Assembly (NCBI GenBank): GCA_002898115.1
Contig: BDTL01000217.1
Location: 1 to 12,027 of the forward strand
Source: a bacterium BMS3Bbin02
Lineage (GTDB): Bacteria > Actinomycetota > Acidimicrobiia > Spongiisociales > UBA5794
DNA: 12,027 nucleotides
Reading direction: 5' to 3'
Under the pieces are notes generated by a model. It saw only the letters and a list, made by a program, of their open reading frames with translations, made no database searches and was not told the DNA's origin. How positions within the stretch are numbered: the stretch's first letter is position 1; each line of letters opens with the position of its first letter. Below, in pieces: positions 5,661 to 12,027 of this stretch. Made by a program: the position numbers and the translations under genes.

Positions 5661-7420
5661 ATCCGCTCCGGTGCTTCAATGCCCAACACCTCGAGGAGGT
5701 GACCAAGGGCGTTTCGTGTGTGTGCAACGAGTCCGACCCAGCCGGCACGACGGCCGAGATCATCCTCGGTAAGCACATGGCAAACCTCATAGAAGCGGTT
5801 GTAGGACGCGACGAGCTCATATGCGTATTCAGCAATGTAGTTCGGGGCACGGAGTTCCGCGGCCCGTTCGATGACTTCCGGGAACCTTGCAAGTTCCAGG
5901 ATGAGAGCTCGTTCGGGCTCATACGTTGGCGGAACGACGGCGCCGGGATCGACACTGAGGTCCGCCGCGTTGCGCAAGAGCGAAGACATGCGGACCGTTC
6001 CATAGAGAAGATATGGGCCGGTCTTACCGTCGAATGACGTGAACCGGTCCATGTCAAAGATGTAGTTCGACTCACGGTGATTCGAAAGGTCACCGAATTT
6101 TACGGCAGCAAGACCCACCATGTGGGCGATCGAGAGACGTTCCTCCTGTGGATAGCCAGCAGCCAGATCGCGTGCGTCCATCTTGTCGAGGCTGAGGGCG
6201 GCGGCGTCCTCGAGCATCGAACGCAGCGTCTTCACGCCCCCGGTGCGAGTCTGGAACGGTTTGCCGTTCGGCCCGTTGACCGTACCGTTGCCGGCGTGCT
6301 CAAGAACGATCTCCGGGCCGGCGATTCCGGTGATGCGGGCCGCTCGGAAAACCTGCTCGAAGTGGAGTGACTGGCGAATGTCCACCACGTAGATCATCTC
6401 GACGATGCCGAGCGATTCGATGCGATCCTGGATGGTTGCGAGATCCCATGTCGAGTAGAGCGTTGCGCCGTCGGACTTCGCAAGGATCAGCGGCGGGATA
6501 TCGCGATTGTCGTCCTCGGTCTGCACGCGGATGATCAACGAGCCGTCCGACTCTTCTGCGTATCCGTCAGCGACGAGCTTCTTGATGAGCGGCGCGAGCA
6601 GATCGTTGATATCCGACTCACCGTGCCAGAGTTCGAACTCGACCCCGAGTTCGTCATAGTTCTCTTTGATTGCCGCGATCGATACGTTACGGAAATGTTG
6701 CCACAGCGCCCGATACCCGGGACGTCCGTTCTGGAGCTGCAGGGTGGCCCTGCGAGCCCGCTCGGCGGCGTCCGGGTCGTCCTTGCAGCGCTGCGAAGCC
6801 GCGGGATAGATCTCCTCGAGCTCGTCAATCGTGACCGGAGACTCGTCGGGATACGGCCCCGAGAAACCTTCGTCAAAATAGGGAAGCTCGGGCATCCTGG
6901 CCTCGACTTCGACGATGAGTTGTCCCATCGGAGTCCCCCAGTCACCAAGATGGACATCACCGATGACGTCGTGACCCTGAAACCTCAACAACCTCTTGAT
7001 TGACTCGCCGATGATCGCGGGACGCAGGTGCCCGACGTGGAGCGGCTTAGCGACGTTCGGACCGCCGTAGTCAACGAGAATTGACCGGGGCTCGACGCCA
7101 CGAAGACCCATCCGGCCGCCCGCGATGACACCCTCGGTATAGGCAGCGAGGGCGGCGTCGGTCAGTGTCAGGTTGATGAACCCGGGACCGGCTATCGAAG
7201 CCGATCCTATTCGTTCGTCCTGGTCGATTTGATCGATGACGTCCTGGGCAATGTCTCGTGGGCTGCGGCCCGCCGGTTTAGCGGCCGGAAGCGCACCGTT
7301 GCATTGGAACTGTGCCAGCTCGGGGCGTTGGGAAACCACAACCTCGCCATACGAAGCATCGAGTCCCAAGGCGACGAATGCTTGAGAAACAAGATCAGTG
7401 AGTTCGGTGATGAGAGACAT
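5657..7420 (-). CDS. argS: Arginyl-tRNA synthetase
   Basis: This class I synthetase charges tRNA-Arg with arginine in the cytosol. The 587-residue protein has the N-terminal additional domain (about 1-105), the catalytic core with DYGGPNVAKPLHVGHLRPAIIG (HIGH motif as HVGH, 128-131), the conserved GDVHLGDWGTPMGQL, and the degenerate KMSKS region seen in many ArgRS, here GKPFQTRTGG (386-395). The C-terminal DALR anticodon-binding domain ends in VLGIEAPERM, the usual ArgRS terminus. The ATG at 7420 fits the family N-terminus; the ribosome site before it is weak. It follows the MocA-like gene after 69 bases in which no convincing promoter or terminator was seen, and overlaps lysA by four bases. 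Confidence 0.97.
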   Translation of the reverse strand: MSLITELTDLVSQAFVALGLDASYGEVVVSQRPELAQFQCNGALPAAKPAGRSPRDIAQDVIDQIDQDERIGSASIAGPGFINLTLTDAALAAYTEGVIAGGRMGLRGVEPRSILVDYGGPNVAKPLHVGHLRPAIIGESIKRLLRFQGHDVIGDVHLGDWGTPMGQLIVEVEARMPELPYFDEGFSGPYPDESPVTIDELEEIYPAASQRCKDDPDAAERARRATLQLQNGRPGYRALWQHFRNVSIAAIKENYDELGVEFELWHGESDINDLLAPLIKKLVADGYAEESDGSLIIRVQTEDDNRDIPPLILAKSDGATLYSTWDLATIQDRIESLGIVEMIYVVDIRQSLHFEQVFRAARITGIAGPEIVLEHAGNGTVNGPNGKPFQTRTGGVKTLRSMLEDAAALSLDKMDARDLAAGYPQEERLSIAHMVGLAAVKFGDLSNHRESNYIFDMDRFTSFDGKTGPYLLYGTVRMSSLLRNAADLSVDPGAVVPPTYEPERALILELARFPEVIERAAELRAPNYIAEYAYELVASYNRFYEVCHVLTEDDLGRRAGWVGLVAHTRNALGHLLEVLGIEAPERM

Positions 7421-7489
7421 CGGAACCAGCCTGCAGGGAGCGAAGTGGTCGCAAGGATAGGCGTTCCGGATGGAGGCTCGATCTACCCT

Positions 7490-8077
7490 CTACGGGGACG
7501 GCACATCGGTCTGCGTGTCGACGTCGATGAGGTCGGATTTCACCAACGGCACCTTGACGACATTTTCGTATCCTGAGCGCAGCAGCTCGCGCGCACCCTG
7601 GTCGCCGGAGAGCTCCATCAGCCGACCAAACCACGACCGTGGAAACACGGTCGGGTGGGACGGCGATCCCCGAAACGTCGCTTGCACGACCGCCACCGGA
7701 TCGACATCCGACGCCGCAATGACGGCCGATGCGTCCTCGGAGTCGAGGCCGAGCGTGTCCCCCATCACGACCGCACATCGCTCCACGATCGGATCGCCGG
7801 CTACCGCGGCGACGCCCGCCACCAGCGATGCGGCCATACCGGATTTCCATTCCGAACAGACCACCATGTCTATGCCATCGGGGATCGACTGTCGAATACT
7901 GTCGGCTTCAGCACCGAGCACGACAACGATGCGACCCGGCGCCCAGGTCCCCACCCCGTCGATGACCCGGTTCAGCAACGTTTCGCCGCTGATGTCGGCG
8001 AGTTGCTTCGCTGATCCGAATCGCTTCGAGCCGCCGGCGGCGAGGATCACAACAACGAGATCAGAGCTAGGGGTCAC
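7490..8077 (-). CDS. MocA/MobA-like nucleotidyltransferase (molybdenum cofactor cytidylyltransferase family)
   Basis: The 195-residue protein has the N-terminal nucleotidyltransferase signature LAAGGSKRFGSAKQL (residues 12-26), a Rossmann-like core, CSEWKSGMAASLVAGV and VVMGDTLGLDSED at the metal site, and FRGSPSHPTVFPRSWF, typical of the MocA group. MocA joins CMP to molybdopterin to give the dinucleotide cofactor of xanthine-dehydrogenase-family enzymes; related proteins use GTP (MobA) or serve other sugars, so the nucleotide is inferred. One metal-binding position reads MGDTLG rather than the more usual D-x-P. The start is a GTG overlapping the previous stop as GTGA, with a near-perfect AGGAGGT nine bases upstream. 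Its presence with a molybdenum hydroxylase gene in the same window (10966-12027) supports a role in maturing that enzyme, as with ygfJ/mocA near xdhD in E. coli. Confidence 0.82.
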   Translation of the reverse strand: MTPSSDLVVVILAAGGSKRFGSAKQLADISGETLLNRVIDGVGTWAPGRIVVVLGAEADSIRQSIPDGIDMVVCSEWKSGMAASLVAGVAAVAGDPIVERCAVVMGDTLGLDSEDASAVIAASDVDPVAVVQATFRGSPSHPTVFPRSWFGRLMELSGDQGARELLRSGYENVVKVPLVKSDLIDVDTQTDVPSP

Positions 8078-9216
8078 AACCCGATAACCTCCTCAGGCGT
8101 CTTTCCGACAACTCGCAGATAGTTCTCAGGATCGGTGGCACTTTCGGTATTGATCACGATAACGGTGGAGTCGGGTCCTAGGCCCACGTCGGCAAGTTTT
8201 CCGGCTCGGGCGATCGCAAGTAACGCACCGAGCCCGGACGAGCCGGTCTCACCGGAAACAAGTCCGTTGGCGGCGTAGGTGCGCATAGCTTCGTAGGCGT
8301 CCTCATCGTCGATGCCGACCATCCAGTCGAGACCGTCCCGCAGCACCGGGAACGCCAGCGGCGACACAGTCCCACAGTTGAGGCCGACCATGTGAGAGAC
8401 AAACGGACCCGGTAGCGTCACGATCTCGTTCACTTCGACCGCGGCCATCACGCAGTTGGCGTCCGACGGTTCCACACCGACGATTGTCGGACTGTCCGGT
8501 CTCGTCTTGAAATACGTCACCACGGCAGCTCCGAGCGCACCAACACCGAGTTGGACGAACACCGCGTCGGGTTCGACACCGAGTTCGGCGAGCTGGACAC
8601 CGATCTCAGTCATGATGGTCGAATAGCCGTCAGCGACCCAGGTCGGCACATCCTCATACCCTTCCCATGACGTATCGGAGATTACGAGGGTGTGGTCATC
8701 TGCTTCCAGTGCCGAGATCGCGACCGCATCGTCATACGTACCGTCGACGACCGTAACCGTCGCGCCCTCCGATTCGATACTGGCGATCCTTGCATCCGCA
8801 GTGCCGATCGGAACCCAGATCGATGCGCTAAATCCCATCCGTCGCGCCATTGACGCAACCGCTCGACCGTGATTCCCATCGGTCGCCGCTGCGAGCCTCA
8901 GCGGAAGGAGCGGCGCCCAGGCTGCGGCGAGCTCGTCGAAGGTGTCCCATACGGGTTCCTGACCTGCCAGATCACACACGGCACGGTAGATCGCCCACGA
9001 GGCGCCAAGCATCTTGAACGCCGGCAGACCATATCGCTCGGCTTCGTGTTTCACGAGGAGCCGTCCGATGCCGATCTCCGAAGCCACTCTGGGTAGATCC
9101 ACAAGATCGGTCGTGGCGTAACCATCGAGACGTTTGTGGAATTCGAGGATTCGCGGATCGGACTCGAACGGTGAATCCACCTGTTCCAACACTCGTTCGT
9201 TCCTCTTCAGAATCAT
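8074..9216 (-). CDS. dpaL: Diaminopropionate ammonia-lyase (DpaL/YgeX family)
   Basis: This fold-II PLP enzyme is expected to split 2,3-diaminopropionate into pyruvate and two ammonia. Motifs along the 380-residue protein follow the E. coli YgeX pattern: YGLPAFKMLGASWA with the PLP lysine (K68), ATDGNHGRAVA with the catalytic aspartate D113, PIGTADARIASIESEGA, DTSWEGYEDVPTWVADGY, the cofactor glycine loop GVGALGAAV, GVEPSDANC, HMVGLNCGTVSPLAFPVLRDG and SGETGSSGLG. K68 and D113 are spaced 45 residues apart, close to K77/D120 in E. coli. The ATG at 9216 has GAGAGGGA upstream. It is the first gene of the leftward run and is divergent from the amidohydrolase, sharing one intergenic region. A threonine-synthase-like side branch cannot be fully excluded. 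Confidence 0.85.
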   Translation of the reverse strand: MILKRNERVLEQVDSPFESDPRILEFHKRLDGYATTDLVDLPRVASEIGIGRLLVKHEAERYGLPAFKMLGASWAIYRAVCDLAGQEPVWDTFDELAAAWAPLLPLRLAAATDGNHGRAVASMARRMGFSASIWVPIGTADARIASIESEGATVTVVDGTYDDAVAISALEADDHTLVISDTSWEGYEDVPTWVADGYSTIMTEIGVQLAELGVEPDAVFVQLGVGALGAAVVTYFKTRPDSPTIVGVEPSDANCVMAAVEVNEIVTLPGPFVSHMVGLNCGTVSPLAFPVLRDGLDWMVGIDDEDAYEAMRTYAANGLVSGETGSSGLGALLAIARAGKLADVGLGPDSTVIVINTESATDPENYLRVVGKTPEEVIGL

Positions 9217-9383
9217 TCGTTCCCTCTCGCCTACAGGATTCTCTCGGGCAGCCGCAGTCGCGGACTTGTCCCGGCGCCAGCCTAGCTTTACACTTTGTCA
9301 AGTGCATTACCAGCGGCTGTGATGTGCGAACCTCCCCCGCGAGCAGAGGGCGATGCCCCACGAGAACAAGAAGGACGGGCACG
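9217..9383. promoter_or_regulatory. Divergent promoter region between dpaL and the amidohydrolase gene
   Basis: This 167-base gap separates two divergently transcribed genes. For the plus strand, TTGTCA (9295-9300) and TGTGAT (9318-9323) are spaced by exactly 17 bases and make a plausible sigma-70-type promoter, with transcription beginning near 9330. A short dyad cactt-tgtc-aagtg (9291-9304) overlaps the -35 box and could be an operator. For the minus strand TTGACA is present (9301-9296), but no good -10 follows at the normal distance. Confidence 0.5.
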
Positions 9384-10226
9384 ATGAGCAAAGTTGTACG
9401 GGCGGCACTAGTCCAAGCTGAATGGACCGGTGACCGCGACTCAATGGTCGAAAAGAACATCGGGTATGCCCACGACGCTGCGAACCAGGGATCACAGGTC
9501 ATCTGCTTCCAGGAAATCTTCAACGCCCCGTACTTCTGCAACAAGCAGGAGAACCAGTACTTCGACACTGCTGAAGCGATCCCTGACGGACCAACGGTCC
9601 AGGCCATGATCAAGGTTGCCAAGGAGACCGGTATGGTCGTTCTCGTCCCGATCTTCGAGAGAGTCGACGAGGGCACGTTCTACAACACCACCGCCTTCAT
9701 CAATCCGGACGGAGAGTTCCTCGGGATCTACCGCAAGACGCACATCCCCCAGGTTGAGGGTTTCTGGGAGAAGTTCTACTTCCGCCCGGGCAACACGGGT
9801 TACCCGGTGTTCGACACCGCCGTCGGACGCATCGCCGCCTACATTTGTTACGACCGCCACTTCCCCGAGGGTTGGCGCGCCCTCGGTCTCAACGGCGCTC
9901 GCATCGTGTTCAACCCGTCGGCGACAACACGAGGACATTCCAAACACCTTTGGCAGGTCGAGCAACCTGCAGCCGCGGTTGCGAACGAGTACTTCGTCGG
10001 CGCCATAAACCGAATTGGGAGCGAAGACCTCGAAGGCACCGACTACTACGGCACGTCCTACTTTGTGAACCCGCGGGGCGAGATTATCGGGAACGTCGCT
10101 TCCGACACCGAGGACGAAGTCGTGGTGCGAGACCTCGACATGAGTTTGATCGAAGAGGTCCGACGTCATTGGGCGTTTTATCGGGACCGCCGACCCGAGA
10201 CGTACGACTCGATTTCGGCGCGTTAG
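9384..10226 (+). CDS. Nitrilase-family N-carbamoyl-amine amidohydrolase (beta-ureidopropionase-like)
   Basis: The reading frame is open upstream, but the ATG at 9384 is chosen because AAGAAGGA lies at a suitable distance and the family N-terminus (VVRAALVQAEW) starts there, giving 280 residues. The nitrilase triad is complete: E44 in CFQEIF, K118 in YRKTHIP and C155 in YICYDRHFPE. Family members with KTHIPQVEGFWEKFYFRPG and ICYDRHFPEGWRALGLNGA remove the carbamoyl group from N-carbamoyl-beta-alanine or similar ureido compounds, releasing CO2 and ammonia in pyrimidine or ureide breakdown. N-carbamoylputrescine hydrolase is a close alternative, and the exact substrate cannot be told from the sequence. 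It is the first gene of the plus-strand unit, divergent from the ammonia-lyase gene. The cysteine context matches active members, so no loss of function is suspected. Confidence 0.88.
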   Translation: MSKVVRAALVQAEWTGDRDSMVEKNIGYAHDAANQGSQVICFQEIFNAPYFCNKQENQYFDTAEAIPDGPTVQAMIKVAKETGMVVLVPIFERVDEGTFYNTTAFINPDGEFLGIYRKTHIPQVEGFWEKFYFRPGNTGYPVFDTAVGRIAAYICYDRHFPEGWRALGLNGARIVFNPSATTRGHSKHLWQVEQPAAAVANEYFVGAINRIGSEDLEGTDYYGTSYFVNPRGEIIGNVASDTEDEVVVRDLDMSLIEEVRRHWAFYRDRRPETYDSISAR

Positions 10227-10236
10227 GAGTCTGCCG

Positions 10237-10278
10237 ATGAACACGCTTGCGCAGAGCCGCACCTCCGACGATCATTGA
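10237..10278 (+). CDS. Mini-ORF (13 codons) between amidohydrolase and YkoF-like gene, possible coupling leader
   Basis: ATG at 10237 follows a GGAG that overlaps the amidohydrolase stop, at seven bases spacing. It reads MNTLAQSRTSDDH and stops at TGA (10276-10278), four bases before the ATG of the next gene, which has no ribosome site of its own. This arrangement would allow termination-reinitiation. Whether it is translated is unknown, and a decayed original N-terminus of the next gene is an alternative. Confidence 0.35.
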   Translation: MNTLAQSRTSDDH

Positions 10279-10282
10279 TGCA

Positions 10283-10543
10283 ATGGAGACCACTGAGACC
10301 ACAGGAGACACGCTTACGGGCGAGTTCATCATCGAGCCGTTCGTTCCGGGCGAGCTGGGGGAACACGTCATGGCCGGTATCGAAGCAGCCAAGCGAACCG
10401 GCGTCACTGTTGACGTTGGCCCGTTCGGAACGACAGTGACCGGTGAACGAGCCGCCGTGCTGGAAAGCATCAACGCTCTCCTGCCTGCTGCACTCGACTC
10501 GGGCGCTACTCGGCTGACACTGACGATCGAGACCCGGTCGTGA
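10283..10543 (+). CDS. YkoF/MTH1187-like (DUF77-type) small protein, putative thiamine-like ligand binder
   Basis: From the ATG at 10283 this is an 86-residue cytosolic protein. The core FIIEPFVPGELGEHVMAGIEAAKRTGVTVDVGPFGTTVTGE, followed by AVLESINALLPAALDSGATRLTLTIE, has the ferredoxin-like beta-alpha-beta-beta-alpha-beta order and the GPFGT-V-G turn of the YkoF/MTH1187 group. Several members of that group bind thiamine or hydroxymethylpyrimidine-type molecules and form oligomers. A pyrimidine-like ligand would suit the neighbouring ureide/pyrimidine enzymes, but that is inference. The stop overlaps the GTG of the following HTH gene as GTGA, so both proteins are probably made together. A longer start at the TTG at 10247 is possible but would add a non-conserved tail. 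The first twelve residues (METTETTGDTLT) are hydrophilic and probably disordered. Confidence 0.68.
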   Translation: METTETTGDTLTGEFIIEPFVPGELGEHVMAGIEAAKRTGVTVDVGPFGTTVTGERAAVLESINALLPAALDSGATRLTLTIETRS

Positions 10544-10902
10544 CACCCGACCATCCGCTTGTAGAAGCGGTCAGCCCTATTGCGGAAGCGTTGGGAGCGG
10601 AGATACTCCCACCGGATCAGTCCCAACCCGGGGATATCCCGCTGCGATGGGATGGAACCGATATCGCCGTGATTCGCCTTACCGGACTCGAGGGCGCCCT
10701 CGACCACATGATCGCCAGTATTGAAACAGAGCTCGGGGCGCCCCTCGCCGAGATGTCCCGCGAAAAAAAGCAGCAGGCCGTCGGGATTCTGGAGTCGCGG
10801 GGTGCGTTTCGCATGAGGAAGTCGATCGACGATGTAGCCGACCGGATGCAGGTGAGTCGTATCACGGTCTACAACTACCTCAACACGGTAAACAAGACCT
10901 AA
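10540..10902 (+). CDS. Small HTH_22-type (YheO/DauR-like) DNA-binding protein
   Basis: The 120-residue protein has a C-terminal helix-turn-helix (about 66-115): MSREKKQQAVGILESRGAF, then RKSIDDVADRMQVSRITVYNYL. This matches the C-terminal DNA-binding domain of YheO/DauR-family regulators. Those proteins are about twice as long and carry an N-terminal PAS-like sensor that is absent here. Instead residues 1-60 form a short unrelated domain with LRWDGTDIAVIRLTGLEGALDHMI. The gene begins at a GTG overlapping the YkoF-like stop, so sensing may be done by that partner. Likely targets are the divergent promoter at 9217-9383 or the gene beyond the palindrome, by proximity only. The linker before the HTH contains GAA AAA AAG, an A AAA AAG heptamer in frame. 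Confidence 0.75.
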   Translation: MTPDHPLVEAVSPIAEALGAEILPPDQSQPGDIPLRWDGTDIAVIRLTGLEGALDHMIASIETELGAPLAEMSREKKQQAVGILESRGAFRMRKSIDDVADRMQVSRITVYNYLNTVNKT

Positions 10903-10907
10903 CTCTC

Positions 10908-10961
10908 CCTGTTCTGGCGTCCATTTGGGCGATATATCGCCCAAATGGACGCCAGAACAGG
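10908..10961. terminator. Perfect 54-bp palindrome between convergent genes, probable bidirectional terminator
   Basis: The 27-base arms (10908-10934 and 10935-10961) are exact reverse complements with no spacer, centred on gatatatc. The palindrome starts six bases after the HTH gene stop and ends five bases before the stop of the convergent gene, filling nearly the whole gap. As RNA it would form a very stable hairpin on either strand; no U tract follows on either side. Its length and perfection exceed an ordinary terminator. Confidence 0.85.
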
Positions 10962-10965
10962 AATA

Positions 10966-12027
10966 TCAGTCGATGCCGGCCGCTCGCAGGTGCTTTCGGA
11001 CAAGGTCAGGAGTCAGCGGAAACTCGTCGATCCAGACACCGGTCGCGTCATGAACCGCGGCGATCACCGCCGGGGCACACGGAATCATCGGCATTTCGGC
11101 AATACCTCGAATCCCCCACGGTCCCTGCGGATCGGGAAGCTCCAGATTCACAACCTCGAGCGTCCGTGGAATATCAGCAACACCTGGAATCAGATATCCG
11201 CTAAAGCGCGGATTGACGATACGGCCATCCTCAACGACGAGCCGCTCCGTCAACGTGTACCCGAGTGCCTGGACAACGGCACCCTCGATCTGACCCTCCG
11301 CCAACACCGGATTGACCACACGGCCGGCGTCCGTCACACACACCATCCGGAGAATCTCGATGTGACCGGTTTCGACATCGATCGCGAGCTCGACGGCCTC
11401 GGCAACATACCCGCAGGTAATAAACGGAGCTCCGACACCCGTGTCGGGATCGATCGCCTCCGATGCAGGCGGCTCGTACCGGTAGTGCCCGCGGGCCGGT
11501 CTCTCCCCGTCCCCCCAGGCCTTCTGGGCAACGGCCGCCGCCTCGCCGATTGCATGACCCGCCATCCACGTCAACCGAGAAGCGGACGCCGACCCAGAGT
11601 CACCCGACGTTGCGGTATCGGACATCTCCCGGCTGACCTTCTCAACGGACAAACCGAGCGCGTCGGCAGCCATCTGGGCGAACACCGTATGAGCGCCCTG
11701 ACCGACATCTGCCCCGGCATGAAACACCGTTGCGGAGTCGTAGTCATCGGTCTCACCGAATAGTTCAATCGTTGCTTCACACCGTTCCGGGAAACCGAAG
11801 GAAAACCCAACATTCTTGAAACCGATTCCGAGACCGGTTCCCGTCCTAATCGCGGCGTCGGTCGGCGGCAACGAGGCAAAAGGAGCCAGGTCGCGCTCGG
11901 CAGGAGATTCACTCCAGGCGTCGGTCCTCGCGGCGCACTCCTCGAGCACCTGATCCATGGTGATCCCGATCGGGAGCGGCCTCGATGTGATCGTTGGATC
12001 ACCTTCCCCGAGGAGGTTACGACGGCG
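10966..12027 (-). CDS. Xanthine-dehydrogenase-family molybdopterin-binding subunit, C-terminal part (5' end outside window)
   Basis: The frame is open to the right edge and ends with the stop at 10966, so the last 353 residues are visible and the true start lies outside. The ATG at 11958 is internal. The part seen is the second molybdopterin-binding domain of the large hydroxylase subunit. It has GTGLGIGFKNVGFSFGFPE, GADVGQGAHTVFAQMAADALGLS, TSGDSGSASASR, CVTDAGRVVNPVLAEGQIEGAVVQALGYTL and, near the end, GPWGIRGIAEMPMIPCAPAV. The last carries the glutamate (AEMP) that corresponds to the catalytic base of xanthine oxidase (VGEPP). Such enzymes hydroxylate purines or other N-heterocycles using a molybdenum cofactor, with FAD and FeS subunits or domains elsewhere. 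The Glu-Met-Pro in place of Glu-Pro-Pro and the lack of the substrate-binding half mean the exact substrate (xanthine, hypoxanthine or another heterocycle) is open. Confidence 0.92.
   Translation of the reverse strand, partial: RRRNLLGEGDPTITSRPLPIGITMDQVLEECAARTDAWSESPAERDLAPFASLPPTDAAIRTGTGLGIGFKNVGFSFGFPERCEATIELFGETDDYDSATVFHAGADVGQGAHTVFAQMAADALGLSVEKVSREMSDTATSGDSGSASASRLTWMAGHAIGEAAAVAQKAWGDGERPARGHYRYEPPASEAIDPDTGVGAPFITCGYVAEAVELAIDVETGHIEILRMVCVTDAGRVVNPVLAEGQIEGAVVQALGYTLTERLVVEDGRIVNPRFSGYLIPGVADIPRTLEVVNLELPDPQGPWGIRGIAEMPMIPCAPAVIAAVHDATGVWIDEFPLTPDLVRKHLRAAGID

Noticed and set aside
7421..7489. Separate promoter for argS-lysA
   Set aside because: A TATCCT-like box is present on the minus strand but without a matching -35; too weak to list.
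9171..9383. N-terminal extension of the amidohydrolase from the ATG at 9171
   Set aside because: The extension overlaps the dpaL start and the promoter region and is not family-like; ATG 9384 has a ribosome site and the normal N-terminus.
1..12027. tRNA or rRNA genes, CRISPR array, insertion sequences, riboswitches
   Set aside because: None seen by eye: no direct-repeat/spacer series, no transposase-like protein, no recognisable RNA gene.

Overview
The window is GC-rich, densely packed bacterial DNA, most likely from an uncultured or little-studied actinobacterium; the Acidimicrobiia are my best guess. Support for this: several 4-bp GTGA stop/start overlaps, frequent GTG/TTG starts, the adjacent argS-lysA pair typical of Actinobacteria, secreted Cys-containing proteins of an actinobacterial type, and an ABC-exporter adaptor carrying a peptidoglycan-binding domain. 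The taxonomy is inference; there is no rRNA gene here.

Layout. (1) Bases 1-4240, all on the minus strand, form an exporter cassette. In transcription order it holds a membrane-anchored adaptor with a peptidoglycan-binding domain, a MacB-type ATPase, a FtsX/MacB-type permease, a small aromatic-rich secreted protein, and two tandem paralogous lipoprotein-like genes, the second leaving the window at base 1. The small secreted gene is broken in this sequence by an exact 20-bp tandem duplication inside the hydrophobic core of its signal peptide. Removing one copy restores a textbook signal peptide in frame with the rest. (2) A 57-bp inverted repeat at 4290-4346 separates this cassette from a minus-strand run of four genes (4356-9216): diaminopropionate ammonia-lyase, a MocA-like nucleotidyltransferase, argS and lysA. 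(3) Divergent from that run, after a 167-bp promoter region, is a plus-strand unit (9384-10902): a nitrilase-family N-carbamoyl-amine amidohydrolase, a small YkoF-like (DUF77-type) protein and a small helix-turn-helix protein. (4) A perfect 54-bp palindrome (10908-10961) fills the gap to a convergent minus-strand gene for the molybdopterin subunit of a xanthine-dehydrogenase-family hydroxylase, which runs off the right edge.

How the parts fit. The ammonia-lyase, the MocA-like molybdenum-cofactor enzyme, the amidohydrolase and the molybdenum hydroxylase suggest a purine/pyrimidine or ureide nitrogen-salvage neighbourhood, comparable in content to the E. coli ygeX-ygfJ-xdhD region; housekeeping argS-lysA sits inside its leftward arm. 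The exporter cassette looks like a self-contained peptide-export or envelope-defence module. Its layout recalls bacteriocin loci of the lactococcin-972 type, but the secreted protein is not recognisably a member of that family. No tRNA, rRNA, CRISPR array or insertion sequence was seen, and no stretch over 300 bases lacks a gene.
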